Below, piece by piece: positions 1 to 11,381 of a DNA stretch of 64,000 bases. The DNA is from Mixophyes australis (taxonomy: Eukaryota > Chordata > Amphibia > Anura > Limnodynastidae): the NCBI GenBank assembly GCA_036250195.1, contig JAVHZZ010000008.1:15030434-15094433 (forward strand). Direction: 5' to 3'. The position numbers were made by a program, and so were the translations under genes. The notes under the pieces were generated by a model that saw nothing but the letters and a program-made list of their open reading frames with translations, had not been told where the DNA came from and did not search any database. Numbering within the stretch: the stretch's first letter is position 1; each line of letters begins with the position of its first letter.

Positions 1-960
1 CACATCCACAATTAACCATTTTATCTTTCATATAGCTTAATATTAGTCTTTCAGTTTCAGGAATGGACCATGGGCCACAGTCTACCAATCTTCTAATGGC
101 CATGTCCCGTTAAAGGCCCACTCACACTCACTCAGGCGAGGTTGAGGAGCCCAGTATACCATGCATTTTCTTACCAAGTTCCCAGCCTTGTGGTCCAGTC
201 TCTTAGATGCTTGTCTGCGGCTCTGCTTGTACTTTACTGAGTGGGACTTGAGACATGCGGCTGCACGTTGGGTTCACGCCAGCTGACACCAACATGTATT
301 GGATTCAAAAAGTGGCTCATTGCACATCACTGTGGCTCAGAAGCAGACAGGGATGGAGCAATGGGGGGCACATATGCCAATGCTGGCTTGGGCGCATTTG
401 TGCTAAAAAAAAAAAAAAAAGCTCTTAAAATCTTAAAAATAGAGTATTTTAGCCCATATGCTGAGGTGTAGGTATCTCAAGATACGTCCAGCTCTGCACA
501 AGTAGCCTATGTATCAAGTTTATGTGCGGTGTACTTACACTCGAATACACTTACACCCAATCCGATTATAAGCATAAGAAAAGTTTTTTAACATTGCTTT
601 TAATAGTGAAAAATGCATTTGCAATTAGGCTTGATTTAAATTAACCACATATAATATTCCTTCTCACGTAGGGATGAAAGTAGCAAACAAATGTATTTTA
701 AAACTACTCCCACTAAAACCTATAAAAAAAGCACTGATCAGCTTCAGAGGTGAATTTGTAATCAGCCAATCAGAAGTGATTAGCTAGTGCTGGCAATCGT
801 CCCTGACCTCCAGCGTTCTGTATCTCCAGGCGTAAGGAGGCGCAAGTACCACGTCTGCACACAAACGTACACCTTTTTTGTGGGCGCAGTACAAATTCCA
901 GTATTTTACTCTAAGCAAACAGGTGTACGTCCAACTCACCACTGTGCACAAAGCAAGGGG
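1..960. other. No gene seen; unique-looking sequence
   Basis: No convincing coding frame or recognised repeat. There is a 16-base A run at about 405-420. The segment 785-960 (pyrimidine/purine mixed, ending in a short A/G-rich part) resembles other short pieces in the window (about 39,165-39,260 and 55,980-56,060) that share words such as gtacg and tccaact, so it may be an old unclassified repeat. Confidence 0.4.
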
Positions 961-1370
961 GAAGTACGGTGACGATGATGATGATGAAAGGGTTAATAAT
1001 GAGGAAATAGGTGATGAAGTGGATGGGGGGGGTCTTGGAAGTGTTAATACTAATGAGGGGTAAATGGTTAAAAGGATGAGGTAATGATTATTATAGGGGT
1101 TAAATATGATTATGAGAATGGTGACAGGGATAATAAGGATTGAGGATGGGTGCAATGATGAGGGGGTTATATATGAGGTGGGGATGGGTTCATGATTATG
1201 TGGAGGGGCGCTACTGATAATGAGGAAGGGTTAATGATTATGATGGGGTATAATTATGAGGATGGTGGGGGTTATTGATTGAGGATGGGGATAATGGTGA
1301 TGAGAGGGTTAATAATGAGGAGGGATTAGTGATAATTATGATGATGGAGGTGGGGACAGGAGGGGATTAT
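961..1370. repeat. Degenerate G/T/A-rich simple repeat
   Basis: The plus strand is almost free of C and is built from loosely repeated words such as gatgatgatg, gggttaatgatta and atgaggat. It looks like an ancient short-period tandem array. The long minus-strand frame here is a by-product of the composition bias and is not called as a gene. Confidence 0.6.
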
Positions 1371-1394
1371 GGAGGGATATGATACGGCTAGCAT

Positions 1395-1541
1395 GTTATA
1401 CATTATACGGGTTAGTGTGTTATACATTATACGGGTTAGTGTGTTACACATTATACGGGTTAGTGTGTTACACATTATACCGGTTATTGTGTTACACATT
1501 ACATGGGTTAGTGTGTTACACATTATACGGGTTAGTGTGTT
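1395..1541. repeat. 24-bp tandem repeat, six copies
   Basis: Copies start at 1395, 1419, 1443, 1467, 1491 and 1515. The unit is approximately gttatacattatacgggtta plus gtgt. Copies differ at few positions (tatac/cacac, cggg/cggt, tgggt). Because 24 is a multiple of 3, both strands stay open and give repetitive artefact frames. Confidence 0.9.
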
Positions 1542-2274
1542 TTACTATTTCCAGGAAAACAAATAGCAAGAGATTACAGACCAGATTATTTTATCTGCTC
1601 TGTAACCAGATGGCCTAAATCAGTTACCCTACTGGGATGTTGAGTAAAAAGGAAATGGAATGAAAGGAGCAGGAAGTAACAGAGACTGTTATAAATGAAT
1701 AATCTTTATTGTTGTTGTTATTTCTTTTTTTTTTTTAATCTCATGTGATATTGTTTAATGGTAGTAAAGCGTCATTTTGTGAATTAAACAATATAAATTA
1801 TTATTATATTTTTCTACTGAAAGGATCTTTCCCAGCTTGGTGCCACACGCTCCCTAGGGAGCTCTGCTGTTTGTCAGAAAGGATCAACTGAAAGCTGCCA
1901 AGTGCTCTGGGACCATGTGCGCCAATAGGAAGCCACAAGCACAGAGCTTGGAGCTTTCTATTGGTCCTCCAGCTCACACACATTTTCAGAGGCCAATTTA
2001 GAAGATCAATCAATCGGCCACTCACACGGCTGACCTGGAGGATTGCTGTAAAGAATTTACATAAAGTGGGTGCAATTTGCATTCTCTCCGCTTAACCTCG
2101 CTATGCTTATCCTAGCCTAACACTGTGATTTAGTTCTGGCCCTTGTATCCTGGTTCTACCTCTGCCAGCTGCTACTTAGTGTGACAAACTGTGGGGGTCT
2201 TGTCCTACTGGTGTCCTCCCGCAAACTCCATCAACATTTTCTTGTGGTCACTGCTGAAAACTTCATGGACATTC
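1542..2274. other. No feature recognised
   Basis: AT-rich sequence with a T run near 1725-1737. No coding support and no repeat family recognised. Confidence 0.4.
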
Positions 2275-2599
2275 ATCATTATCATCAGCTTTATATAGCG
2301 CCAATAATTCCGCAGCGCTGTACAGAGAACTCACTCACATCAGTCCCTGCCCCATAGGAGCTTACAGTCTACATTCCCTAACATACACACCGAGAGAGAC
2401 TAAGGTCAATTTAATAGCAGTCAATTAACCTACTAGTATGTTTTTGGAATGTAAGAGGGAACCGGAGCACCCGGAGGAAACCCACGCTAACATGGGGAGA
2501 ACATACAAACTCCACACAGATAAGGCCATGGTTGGGAATTGACTTCATGACACCAGTGCTGTGAGGCAGAAGTGGTAACCACTGAGCCACCATGCTGCC
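2275..2599 (-). repeat. tRNA-headed SINE with L2-type tail (copy 1)
   Basis: On the minus strand it starts with a head ending at 2599 (ggcagcatggtggctcagtg, tRNA A-box-like), then a B-box-like gaattcc stretch. It ends in the tail gcgctatataaa followed by a short (gat)n run at 2275-2285. The tail resembles the 3' end of L2-clade LINEs, the usual arrangement for a SINE mobilised by a partner LINE. A near-complete copy of about 325 bp. The family is repeated at least nine more times in the window. Confidence 0.85.
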
Positions 2600-3594
2600 T
2601 ATGCCTCAGGTCATCCAGCACCAATCACCATTGGTATATTGAGCTTGAGTCCACAGTCTGTGGCAGTCGCCCTCAGCCCGTGACACTTACAATAAGAACA
2701 TTCATTTTAGCCTCTGCATAATACAAGGCCAAAAACAAGCTGTCTAGGCAGTAATCAACACAATTCCAGGTTATTAATAATGTTCTTCACATTACTACCT
2801 GTACAGTCTCTTATTCAAAAAGAATCCTGTGAAATTCAGGCAGTAATCAGCACAGTTCCATTGTTACAGTGATCCACTGAGCACACATATTCATACATCT
2901 CTGCAGCCTAGAGACTCACAAAGTTTGGGTAGTTCTCCCGGACCCCCAGAAGGGCCTTTCGCCCGCGGCTTGATTGCGTAGTTGTTAAGATTGGCAAGTG
3001 TGCTCATATTGTAATATTGTAATGTGAATAAAACACACCCACAATTGTAGCAGCTGGTGAGGAAAGTGCGGGTGGTTATCCTTTTACATTCTTTATACAA
3101 AAGAAAAGTAAAATGTTGTTAAACATAATTCCCAACTGTTGCCTAAGAAGGAGCTTAAAGATGTTTGTGTTTCATAATTTCACTTGGAGATTCAGAGTTA
3201 CAACCATTCCTTCAACACATAATGGAATAACAATGTTGGATCGTTTTCTCAAAGAGCAGGATATTGAACATTCATGAGAAATGTCACGGCACAATATATT
3301 TATACAATATGGTACAATATATCTCACCATCAGATTCATATATTCAGTGTTGAAAAAGTCCATGAAATAACCTTTAGAAATTTGTAAAATGATGAAAATA
3401 ATATAAAATTTAATATACAATTTTTTTGTTTCTGACCTTTGATATATGAGAGACTAGAAGACCAGATAGGAAACGTTAATATTTGTTGTTATTGTGATGT
3501 GTTTGGAAAGTTTCAACATATTTCATTCTGCTGTAACATATGCTAAGGTCCCTCTGTGAGTTTAATTTAACAGTAATGCTGGGGAACATATGGT
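2600..3594. other. No gene; one short repeat-like piece
   Basis: No coding support. Around 2920-2970 (gggtagttctcccggacccc) there is a fragment like the 'tctcccgga' repeat at 12,725. The rest is AT-rich and unrecognised. Confidence 0.4.
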
Positions 3595-3699
3595 CATCAT
3601 CACTATTTATATAGCGCCACCAATTCTGCAATGCTGTACAGAGAATATTTATAATTCACATCAGTCCCTGCCCCATTGGAGCTTACAGTCTAAATCTCC

Positions 3700-3747
<48 letters not shown>

Positions 3748-3948
3748 TAGTGTTGATTTTGTTAACAGCCAATTAACCCACCAGCATGCTTTCGGAGTGT
3801 GGAAGGATACTGGGATAATTGGAGGAAACCCACACAAACACGGGGAGAACATACAAACTCCACACAGATCAGGTCCTGGTCGGGAATCGAACTCATGACG
3901 ATGGCATTGTGAGAAAGAAGTGCTAACCACTGAGCCACTGTTCTGTCC
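3595..3948 (-). repeat. tRNA-headed SINE with L2-type tail (copy 2)
   Basis: Same family as the copy at 2275, minus orientation. The tail (atcatcac, then tttatatagcgccacc) is at the left and the tRNA-like head ends near 3948. A (CA)n microsatellite of about 40 bp (3702-3743) has expanded in the element body where other copies carry only a few CA units. The head is degraded (tgttctgtcc for the usual tgctgccc). Confidence 0.85.
3702..3743. repeat. (CA)n microsatellite inside SINE
   Basis: About 20 uninterrupted CA units in the SINE body. Seen directly. Likely length-polymorphic by slippage. Confidence 0.95.
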
Positions 3949-4284
3949 AAAGAGGTAGTGGTTCAAATTTATCTATGTCTGATGACGGAAGAGCTATTCT
4001 GGGTCCACCAATGCTCATCACAACAAAACAATTAAGGGTTGATTTTGCAAATTTTAGCTTGCATCAAGCCTTATTTTCACTCCCGATGAGCTTCGCGGAT
4101 CCCTTAATGACACAACTCTCAGGCATAAAACACGGATAAATGAGGGGCGAGGCAACTCGCATTGGATTAAATCACCCCAAAAGTGTGAGTGAAATGTAAT
4201 TAAAAGAAATATCCTTACTCCTGCAACAGTGCCCCTTGTGGCTAAATTATCACAAGAAAATGACATTGTTTTACCACGCTGTGG

Positions 4285-4456
4285 GCAAGATTTACTAAAC
4301 GGCGGGTTTGAAAAAGTGGAGATGTTGCCTATGGCAACCAATCAGATGCTAGCTTTCATTTATTTAGTACATTCTACAAAATGACAGCTAGAATCTGATT
4401 GGTTGCTATAGGCAACATCTCCATTTTTTCAATCCCGCAGTTTAGTAAATATACCT
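4285..4456. mobile_element. Palindromic MITE, 'caaccaatcag' family (copy 1)
   Basis: Long fold-back element: left arm aagatttactaaacggcggg... and right arm ...cccgcagtttagtaaatata are reverse complements over about 75 bp each. Both arms carry the words gttgcctatggcaacc and attggttgctataggcaac around a short centre. There is no coding capacity. The family recurs at 11,382, 13,274 and 36,068. The superfamily is not certain; the copy at 13,274 has TAA on both sides, which fits PIF/Harbinger-type 3-bp duplications. Confidence 0.8.
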
Positions 4457-6552
4457 CTGTGTCTTTTCAAAACACGGTCTAGTCTTTTATATAGAAGGGG
4501 GAACTTTATAAAACATACAGCACTTTTAGAATAAGAATTGTGGTCAGTGTCTTATCTCTTTAACAACCAGTGACTGGAATCCACCACAGTTCCCGGTATG
4601 TAAGTTGCTATAAAAAATGCAATCTTGTGGGACAGAAACATGTAAGAGATACATTAGCGTTTTATAGAGTCATATACACTAATGACTTTCATATCTAGTA
4701 AATATGCTTTTAAGCCAGTCAGTATTCCCATCCCTGAGCACTGGTTATACACTGAGGTTTCTTTAATATAGCTCTTGGTGATAACACTGGGCAATTCATA
4801 TATTCAAGCAGAGAAAGGCATCCTGTGATTTTTCTACCCAAGATGAGACTTGTAGTTTGACCACAGCTTCGTACTTGATGCCAGGGGTTGCCCAGGTCAG
4901 CATCGGGTGATTTTCCCTGCGGTAGAACTATTGACAACATGTAAAGTAAAACTCCATAAACAAGGTCTTCTTTTCATACACTTCAAATTGATAAATGGAT
5001 AATGAAGAGCTTTGATTTTTGCAAAAAATTACAAGAAGGATCAAAAGATATTAAACTTTCACTTATACTTTATAAGTGAAAGTTTAATATCGCAGATATA
5101 CCTACCGAGGATTGAACATGATGCCTATCATTTATTCCTATCTTGTAGGAGTATTTGCATCTCCTATTTATTTTTCAGAGTTTATATCTAGTGTTTTGGA
5201 AATAAAATGATTTGTTTTTATACATCAAACATATTGCACTAGATTGTCTTTTTTCTATATATCTTGTTGTGTTACCAACCTATGAGAGAATCCATCTGTC
5301 ACCTTGAATATGAAGAGTATAAAGAACGTGTTTATATGCAAATTTCAAGTCTTCACATTGTAAGCACAATACCTAAAGGGGAGACTTCACGCAAGAAGGT
5401 GTTACAGCGATTTGATTTTTAAGAAGGCACATGTAGAAATTGGTGTCCTGTAAGTTTTTCTACAAGAGGGGATCTACACTGTGCAGACTGATTTGAATAT
5501 TTTCTCTTTTTTCTGCTATTAATGACCTTACATAAGAACACACTTCTGAATACAGTATTGCACTATTATCTGTATATTTTTTATCTTTTATATGTTGTGG
5601 ACTCTTTCGGTGGAATTTGGAGACATCATCAAGTGCATCTTTAAAATGTAAGTATTCCTATTTTTTGTATATTTTATATATTTAGAGTAGTCTTTGTGAA
5701 AAGGGCAGCACCTGAATATTTCTTGTTGTTTATATTTTCTAAATATCAACCACAATTTTTCGACAAATAGCAGACTGGTCGGGTCCTGCTCCCAAAAGTA
5801 TTCCCAAAATCTCAGGAGATGGTGGAGTCCTTTTTGTCGGACTTCACTCTATTGGATGGATCATGGAGATATCTACGGCCGTAAGAGAGAGAGAACAAGC
5901 TAATAGGTAGTAGATAGTAAAATCAATTTTTCAAAACTACACAAAATAGTTTCAGAATGTCAGCCAATTTGTGTTGCCCTACACAATTGTTTTCCCTTCT
6001 AGTGTTTAGGAATTAATATTAGGCTATACTAGCATCAACTCTCAATAACTCATGACTCACCATTATGTCTATCCGTCTCTATTGCTAGCTGAGTTACTAT
6101 GCAAGCACTTTCATCCATGCCAGCAGACTTCGTTACAAGGCATCGGAGTATATAGATGGATGTCCAGAACTAAAGCGCTGTGTTAAAACTGTATTTACCA
6201 TCCATTTTGTTTATAAGCATTTGTTGTACGTAGCGCTTCTGTCTTCTATGACATTTCAATTTCCTTTGATCCTGAAGTTTGGTTCTTATTGCTGTTACTT
6301 AATTGGATCAGAAAGCAGATTGAATTTCTATAGCACTAACTTAACCTCATGTTCAGTCCTGCATGTCCTGAGATGTGGCTAGTAGTCATTAGTAATGGTG
6401 TTCTCCGAGACAGGAGAGGGTATATCTGAGATGAGCATCTATTGGTATTTATGTAACTGCTTTGAACGAGGTAGACACCTTGCAGCCATGCAGAGCTTAA
6501 GAGCTCTGTGCTTTGATCATTTCATTCAGGTTCAGCTCTAAGTATTTGTTTT
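4457..6552. other. AT-rich stretch, no gene
   Basis: No coding support. It holds the perfect hairpin at 5047-5091 (listed separately). AT-rich unclassified sequence between 5100 and 5760 includes an aataaaatgattt word near 5200. Confidence 0.4.
5047..5091. repeat. Perfect 21-bp inverted repeat with 3-nt loop
   Basis: Left arm 5047-5067 (gatattaaactttcactta plus ta), spacer ctt at 5068-5070, right arm 5071-5091. All 21 positions pair. The arms are AT-rich and have no visible MITE-like extension outside. It may be a hairpin RNA locus, a recent local inverted duplication, or the core of a decayed fold-back element. Confidence 0.9.
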
Positions 6553-6790
6553 GGGGCAGCACGGTGGCTCAGTGGTTAACATCTCTCCCTCACAGCACTG
6601 GGGTCATGAGTTCGATTCCCGACCATGGCCTTATCTGTGTGGAGTTTGTTTTGTTGTTTTGTTCTCCCCGTGTTTGCGTGTGTTTCCTCCCACACTCCAA
6701 AAACATACTAGTAGGTCTCTCTCGTTCTGTGTGTATGTTAGGGAATTTAGACTGTAAGCTCAAATGGGGCAGGGACTGATGTGAGTGAGA
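6553..6790 (+). repeat. tRNA-headed SINE (copy 3), tail lost
   Basis: Head ggggcagcacggtggctcag at the left with A-box-like (tggctcagtgg) and B-box-like (gagttcgattccc) words. The body runs to gactgatgtgagtgagatgt. The terminal gcgctatataaa tail is missing; the element breaks into unrelated sequence before the next, oppositely oriented SINE. Confidence 0.85.
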
Positions 6791-6817
6791 TGTCTGTACT
6801 TGGGAGTCTCTCAGCTA

Positions 6818-7125
6818 TCATCATCATCATTAATTTATATAGTGATACTAATTCCCCAGCGCTGTACAGAGAACTCACATCAGTCCCTGCCCCAATAGAG
6901 TTTACAGTCTAAATTCCCTAACACACACAGACAATTTGATAGCAGAAAATTAACCTACTAGTATGTTTTTGGATTGTGGGAGGAAACCGGAGCACCCAGA
7001 GGAAACCCACGCAAACACGGGAAGAACATACAAACTCCACACAGATAAAGCCATGGTCAGGAATCAAACTCATGAACCCAGTGCTGTGAGGCAGAAGTGC
7101 TAACCACTGAGCCAGCATGCTACCC
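6818..7125 (-). repeat. tRNA-headed SINE (copy 4), tail-to-tail with copy 3
   Basis: Minus orientation: (atc)n then aatttatatagtgatactaa at the left, head ending gctaccc at 7125. Only about 27 bp separate it from the plus-strand copy, so the pair makes an inverted repeat of about 570 bp that could fold into a long hairpin if transcribed. Confidence 0.85.
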
Positions 7126-7189
7126 ACATAGCCAGGGAGAGTGTGCAAGAATGGATTAATCTCATTGTCACACATCTGACCCCTTGATT

Positions 7190-8098
7190 CCTCAAACAAG
7201 CACATCCCAGCTGTGCAAGGTGTTTGGAGTCAAAATTGGTAAAAATTTAAGGGCAGGTGATTATGGAGGTGTCCTCCGGTTTGTTGGTCTGAGTGGAGAG
7301 AAGCAAACCTCCCTGAGCACCGTCTTAGCTTCTAAAGATGATAGCAAGTGCGCAGACAAATGCCACTGTCACGGGGGATGACACGGGGATGGGTAGGCTT
7401 CCAAGTCCACACCATTGGAGCATGGTCTGACCACGCTATATGGAGTATCCTCACTTTTAAAGTGTTCTGGAGAACCCACTTATCTGATAGGATAAGGTCT
7501 ATTTGCAAGTATGAATTGTGCACAGAGGAAAAATAGGTATAGTCCTTCTCTTCTGGGGAAGCAACTCTTCAGACACCATACAGACCATACTCTGCCAGGA
7601 GCTTCCCGAAAGTCAAGGATTAAGAAGTGGAGGAGGGTCGCGGCACAGAAGACCTGTCTAACTTAGGGTCCACTTCTAGGTTAAAATCACCAAGATAATC
7701 AAACTGCCCTGTTTATTTCTATCAGTTACTTCAGCACTGTCTTTAAGAATGGAACCTGTCTAGAAATGGGTGCGTACAAGGAGACAATTGTTACCAGTTT
7801 TCCATCTACAGTACCTATGACGATAAGGTACCTTCCATTCTTATCTTCAGTCTTGGAGGAAAGACGAGAAGAACAGCAGGAGCTGACTAATAAGGCCACC
7901 CCATTGTGTTTGTGAGAACCATTTTCTGTGAAACTAGTGGGAAAATTATTATCTTTAATGTGGGAGGGACTCTAACCATGAAATGTGTCTCCTGAAGGGC
8001 CACAATGTCAACCTTGAGTTTAAGAATGAAGCCAAGGCCATTTTACCTTTGTTCAGGGAGTTTAAACCCCAAACATTAAGAGAGAGAAATTTAACCAT
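7190..8098 (-). pseudogene. Tx1/L1-type LINE ORF2 fragment (endonuclease part)
   Basis: Relic of the apurinic-type endonuclease that starts ORF2 of Tx1/L1-like LINEs, which nicks the genomic target for target-primed reverse transcription. On the minus strand a start-like ATG lies at 8098 (MVKFLSLNVWGLNSLNKGK). It is followed by the characteristic VDIVALQETHF (about 8000-8030), then GRYLIVIGTVDGKLVTIVSL (about 7770-7830), a 'DFN'-like region, and IDLILSDKWVLQNT...SDHAPMVWTW (about 7400-7500), where SDH matches the conserved end of this domain. Frameshifts and stops break it, so it is dead. Nothing of the reverse transcriptase follows; the copy ends near 7190. The family is recognised from motifs only. 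Confidence 0.75.
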
Positions 8099-8734
8099 TA
8101 AAGTTCACCGGAGTTATAGACAGGATGTGCGGGAGAGATCCATGGAAATAGCAACAAACAGGCAATATTGGGGCTAATTTAGGATACTTATTGTGTTCCA
8201 ACGGGGAGGGACGAGGACTGAAGGTTAGAGTCATATAATTTTTTATTTTTGATTGGTCAAAAAGGTTACAGGTAACAGTGCAATGGAACAATAACATTGA
8301 ATGCATCAAATGTCAAAATATTACAGTGTAACCAGGTCCAAACAAACAAAATTGAAACAAAGAAACAGGATATAAAAAGCAATAGCAACAATGAACCAAA
8401 GAGGGAAAATGTATGGCCAACTTTTAAGGTTTAAAGACCATTTTAGTATTAAAATAGACAGGGACTAGGTAGGGGGGGAGTGGGGCGGGGGTATAAAGGA
8501 CTAAAAGTTGGGAGGGGAGTAACCTCATAGCAGCTCATAATCACATTGTGAGATACATTAGAGGATGGATGTACTGGGAACTGGCATCACAAAATGAAAA
8601 GGGAAACATTGAGGCTGGGAAACTAGGCGGAGGAGTACATGGACCTGAATTCTGCGACCAGCCAAGCAGCCCATACTTGGTAAACACATGGCCTTTATTA
8701 TGGACATAGAAAGTTATTTCCCCCATAGGCGCTA
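8099..8734. other. No gene; possible 5' part of the LINE
   Basis: A-rich plus strand (T-rich in the LINE sense) with a G-rich patch at 8470-8490. It could be sequence upstream of ORF2 of the LINE at 7190-8098, but I see no ORF1 motif. Confidence 0.3.
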
Positions 8735-8860
8735 TATGTCACATTTGTTTTTTAACTGCGGGTAGAGGCGGTGAGTCCTTCCAATTTAGGGCTTATAGGC
8801 ATTTAGCTTCCGCTAGGATGTGTGCAGAAAGCCTCCTAGAAAGTTTAGCAAGATCTTGAA

Positions 8861-8955
8861 GGAAGTTGTAATGTTCATTTTATCGCTACCAATAAACGTT
8901 GTCCAATGCGATTATCGTGGTTCCAAAGAGATTTACTAGCAAAGGATAGCAGGAT
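8861..8955 (+). pseudogene. LINE ORF2 C-terminal fragment, plus strand
   Basis: Reads CNVHFIATNKRCPMRLSWFQ on the plus strand. It matches, with substitutions, CNVCFVVTNKHCPMQLLWFQ encoded on the minus strand at about 9640-9740. The two pieces therefore come from the same LINE region in opposite orientation. Too short to assign alone; the assignment rests on its twin, which includes the Cys/His/Trp segment typical of LINE C-termini. Confidence 0.55.
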
Positions 8956-9540
8956 TTGCAACTAGTACACCACGTGTAATGACGCAATCGCATATATTAA
9001 TAACACACACATTTACAGTCACACTTACACTTGTAAATAATACACATTTATTAAGGTTCCAATCCACATTTATTCATTAGTAAAATGTATTAGAGATTAT
9101 GTATACATAGATAATATTCTAGTAAAGGTATTTATGGTTCAGGTCCTCTAAAAAGTAAAGAGTTTGGTCTCATATTAAAGCTTATTGCACCAGCATTAAC
9201 CCGGTTTCGACAGAGTAGCGATCACATCTAGCGGTCGCAAGTTATGAGCAATATGAGATTAATACTCAAAAGTACTTTGTGTATCGGTCAGTTTAAACTG
9301 GTTATTTGTCGGGAAGACATGTAGGCCACAGTTTAAGTGAGCAGCCCCACCCTTGGAAAAGATCAAATGAACTGACCTATGACCAGCAGACACTTGGAAC
9401 ATCGTTACTCCTTTTACCAATGAAGACCTCTCTTGGTGTTATCTGTGTATATTCGTGACATCATCACTGTTTATGTTAACTCAAACTGCAAATAAACTTC
9501 CTGGGCCAGTGTTATATCTCTCTTCCTGACTGCAGACTAC
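8956..9540. other. Unclassified segment between inverted LINE fragments, possibly LTR-like
   Basis: Non-coding. It contains an aataaa word at 9491-9496 followed within 30 bp by tgttatatctctc, like an LTR polyadenylation region, but I could not define paired TG...CA ends or a target duplication. Confidence 0.25.
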
Positions 9541-9639
9541 ATGGACATGGGCCCAGGATGCGCTATGAGCTTGCGTAATGTAATATATTCGGTTTTTACA
9601 CTTTCCTGTTTATTGTTATACCTTTTATGCATCATCATG

Positions 9640-9884
9640 GCTTGCTGTAAATCCTGCTATCTTTTGCTATTAAATATCTTTGTGCGTTGGAACCACAATA
9701 ATTGCATTGGACAATGTTTATTGGTAACGACAAAACAAACATTACATCCCCCCAGGAGATTATAAACTTCATCCCAAAAGCGAGTGATTACAGGACATGA
9801 CCACCAAAAATGGGACACTTTTCTTGAGCTGTGAGCAATTGCCCTAGTATCTTGCTTAAGATTTGTCGCACAGCGCATGTACAT
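9640..9884 (-). pseudogene. LINE ORF2 C-terminal fragment, minus strand
   Basis: The minus-strand frame holds SSRKVSHFWWSCPVITRFWD (about 9780-9840), the Cys/His/Trp pattern found near the C-terminus of Tx1/L1 and related LINE ORF2 proteins ('thlwW.CP....FW'). It is followed by NLLGGCNVCFVVTNKHCPMQ. No upstream reverse transcriptase motif is visible, so this is a short 5'-truncated relic. Assigned by motif. Confidence 0.6.
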
Positions 9885-11160
9885 AATTGCGTCCGTATTT
9901 CAGATGATCAATACACAGAAGAAACCGAAACGGTTGAACAATATTTGCAGCATTTCTACAAAACAGTTTTTATACTTTTATCTACATTTGCTTTTATTTT
10001 ATTACTTATTATTTTTTATTATCTTATATAGCATGATATTCAATATTCCCTCTATTACAATATTCTTTCAGTTATCTTTCACTTAATATTCTTTTTAATT
10101 ATTATATTCTTCCACCTACAGACCACCCCTCACCTCTGTCCCCATAGCCGCTACCTCGTCAGCAATGGTGCTAGGACCACCACTGCTGCTGGCGTTGGTG
10201 ACATTTTTTAACTCTTTTATTGATGAGAGCAATAAACTTGTTAACACCCACCAAGGAGATTTATCTCGTGCCTTAAAGTACGATGATATTGTTATAGCAC
10301 CGAAAACCAAAAGGTTAATATGTAATGTTTAGTGTAAATTATTGTCCCTACAAAATAGCTATGAACTTCTTCTTCTAAAGCTTATTGTTAAATAAAAAAT
10401 AAATAAATAAAGACAGTTTTGCTGCCAGTGTAGCTTCAAGGCACAAATTATAACCTCTTAGTTCATCCCAGGACAGAAATTAAACGCATTATGTGTCTTC
10501 GTTGTCAGTAAAGCATTGTTGTAAGTTGTTTTTCATTCTGTTTGTCCAAGTTACTCTCCAAAAAGCAAGATAAAAAAAAAAGACAGTCATTAAAATGTTT
10601 AATTTCCTTTTTTGTCCAAAGATTATTTAATTACTCAAAGGAAAAGCTATAAACCAGTTGTAATCTATATAAATAATACTTACTGTCTATGAGTAAATAC
10701 TGCTTGTAGTGAATGCTTTAATCCACGCTGCCAGGATCCCTGACACGAGGTGGAGGATTGTTGTTTAAAGTGTTTGAGACCCATTAATGATTTATTTTAC
10801 TATTAATCCTTTCTGGCAGGTTCCACTGAACTACTTCATGTCTCATCCATCACAGATAACAGTGAGAGAAGAAGCCATAAATGGAACTGTAACATGAATA
10901 TAGTTCCATTTGTTTGTATGTAATTTTTATGACTAATCATATTGCGTCTTGCGGGATGTGGATTCCTATAGGGTCACTAAAACAATAATGGGTGGGTGGT
11001 ATAGCTGCCGACTGTCTATACATTCAGTGACGTTCAGTACAAAATTAGTTACCTGTCTAAAAAACAAAAGCAAAATCTGGAAAATAAACAAACAAACACT
11101 GTCTGTCACTAATTACACATAGCTACATATATATTACACATATAACAAGTTATCACACCT
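9885..11160. other. No gene seen
   Basis: Very AT-rich at 9950-10,110. The rest is unrecognised, with an A-rich word near 10,390-10,410. No coding support. Confidence 0.4.
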
Positions 11161-11381
11161 TGGCAGGAGAGGCTGGACCGGAGGGCAGGGGGGCAGGGGG
11201 CACCAGGGGCGCTCAGTCTAACGGCTGTTCGGGCCAGCCGCCTCCCCCCACCCCCCCCGTGGATGCAATAATGTCTTATTACCGGCGATGCGGCCGCATC
11301 ACGTGGCCGCATCGCGTGTCATGTGATGCAGCCGCCTGTGCGCCCCCCGGGCTGAAACCTGCCAGCCCGCGCCTGCACCTT
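11161..11381. repeat. GC- and CpG-rich block with a palindrome
   Basis: An abrupt GC-rich segment in AT-rich surroundings, with G/C runs and a palindrome at about 11,285-11,315: gcgatgcggcc and ggccgcatcgc are exact reverse complements. It is probably an unclassified GC-rich repeat and not a promoter island, since no transcript start or exon is evident nearby. Confidence 0.5.

Noticed and set aside
784..1155. Minus-strand frame of 123 codons
   Set aside because: It lies in degenerate G/T-rich simple sequence; the composition explains the missing stops.
961..1541. CRISPR-like array at the 24-bp repeats
   Set aside because: Copies are directly adjacent with no spacers, and the genome is eukaryotic; it is a simple tandem repeat.
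6553..6640. Functional tRNA gene in the SINE heads
   Set aside because: Only A- and B-box-like words are present; no acceptor stem pairing or anticodon arm can be drawn convincingly.
11161..11381. CpG island or promoter
   Set aside because: Short, adjacent to a MITE cluster, with no exon or transcript signal; better explained as a GC-rich repeat.
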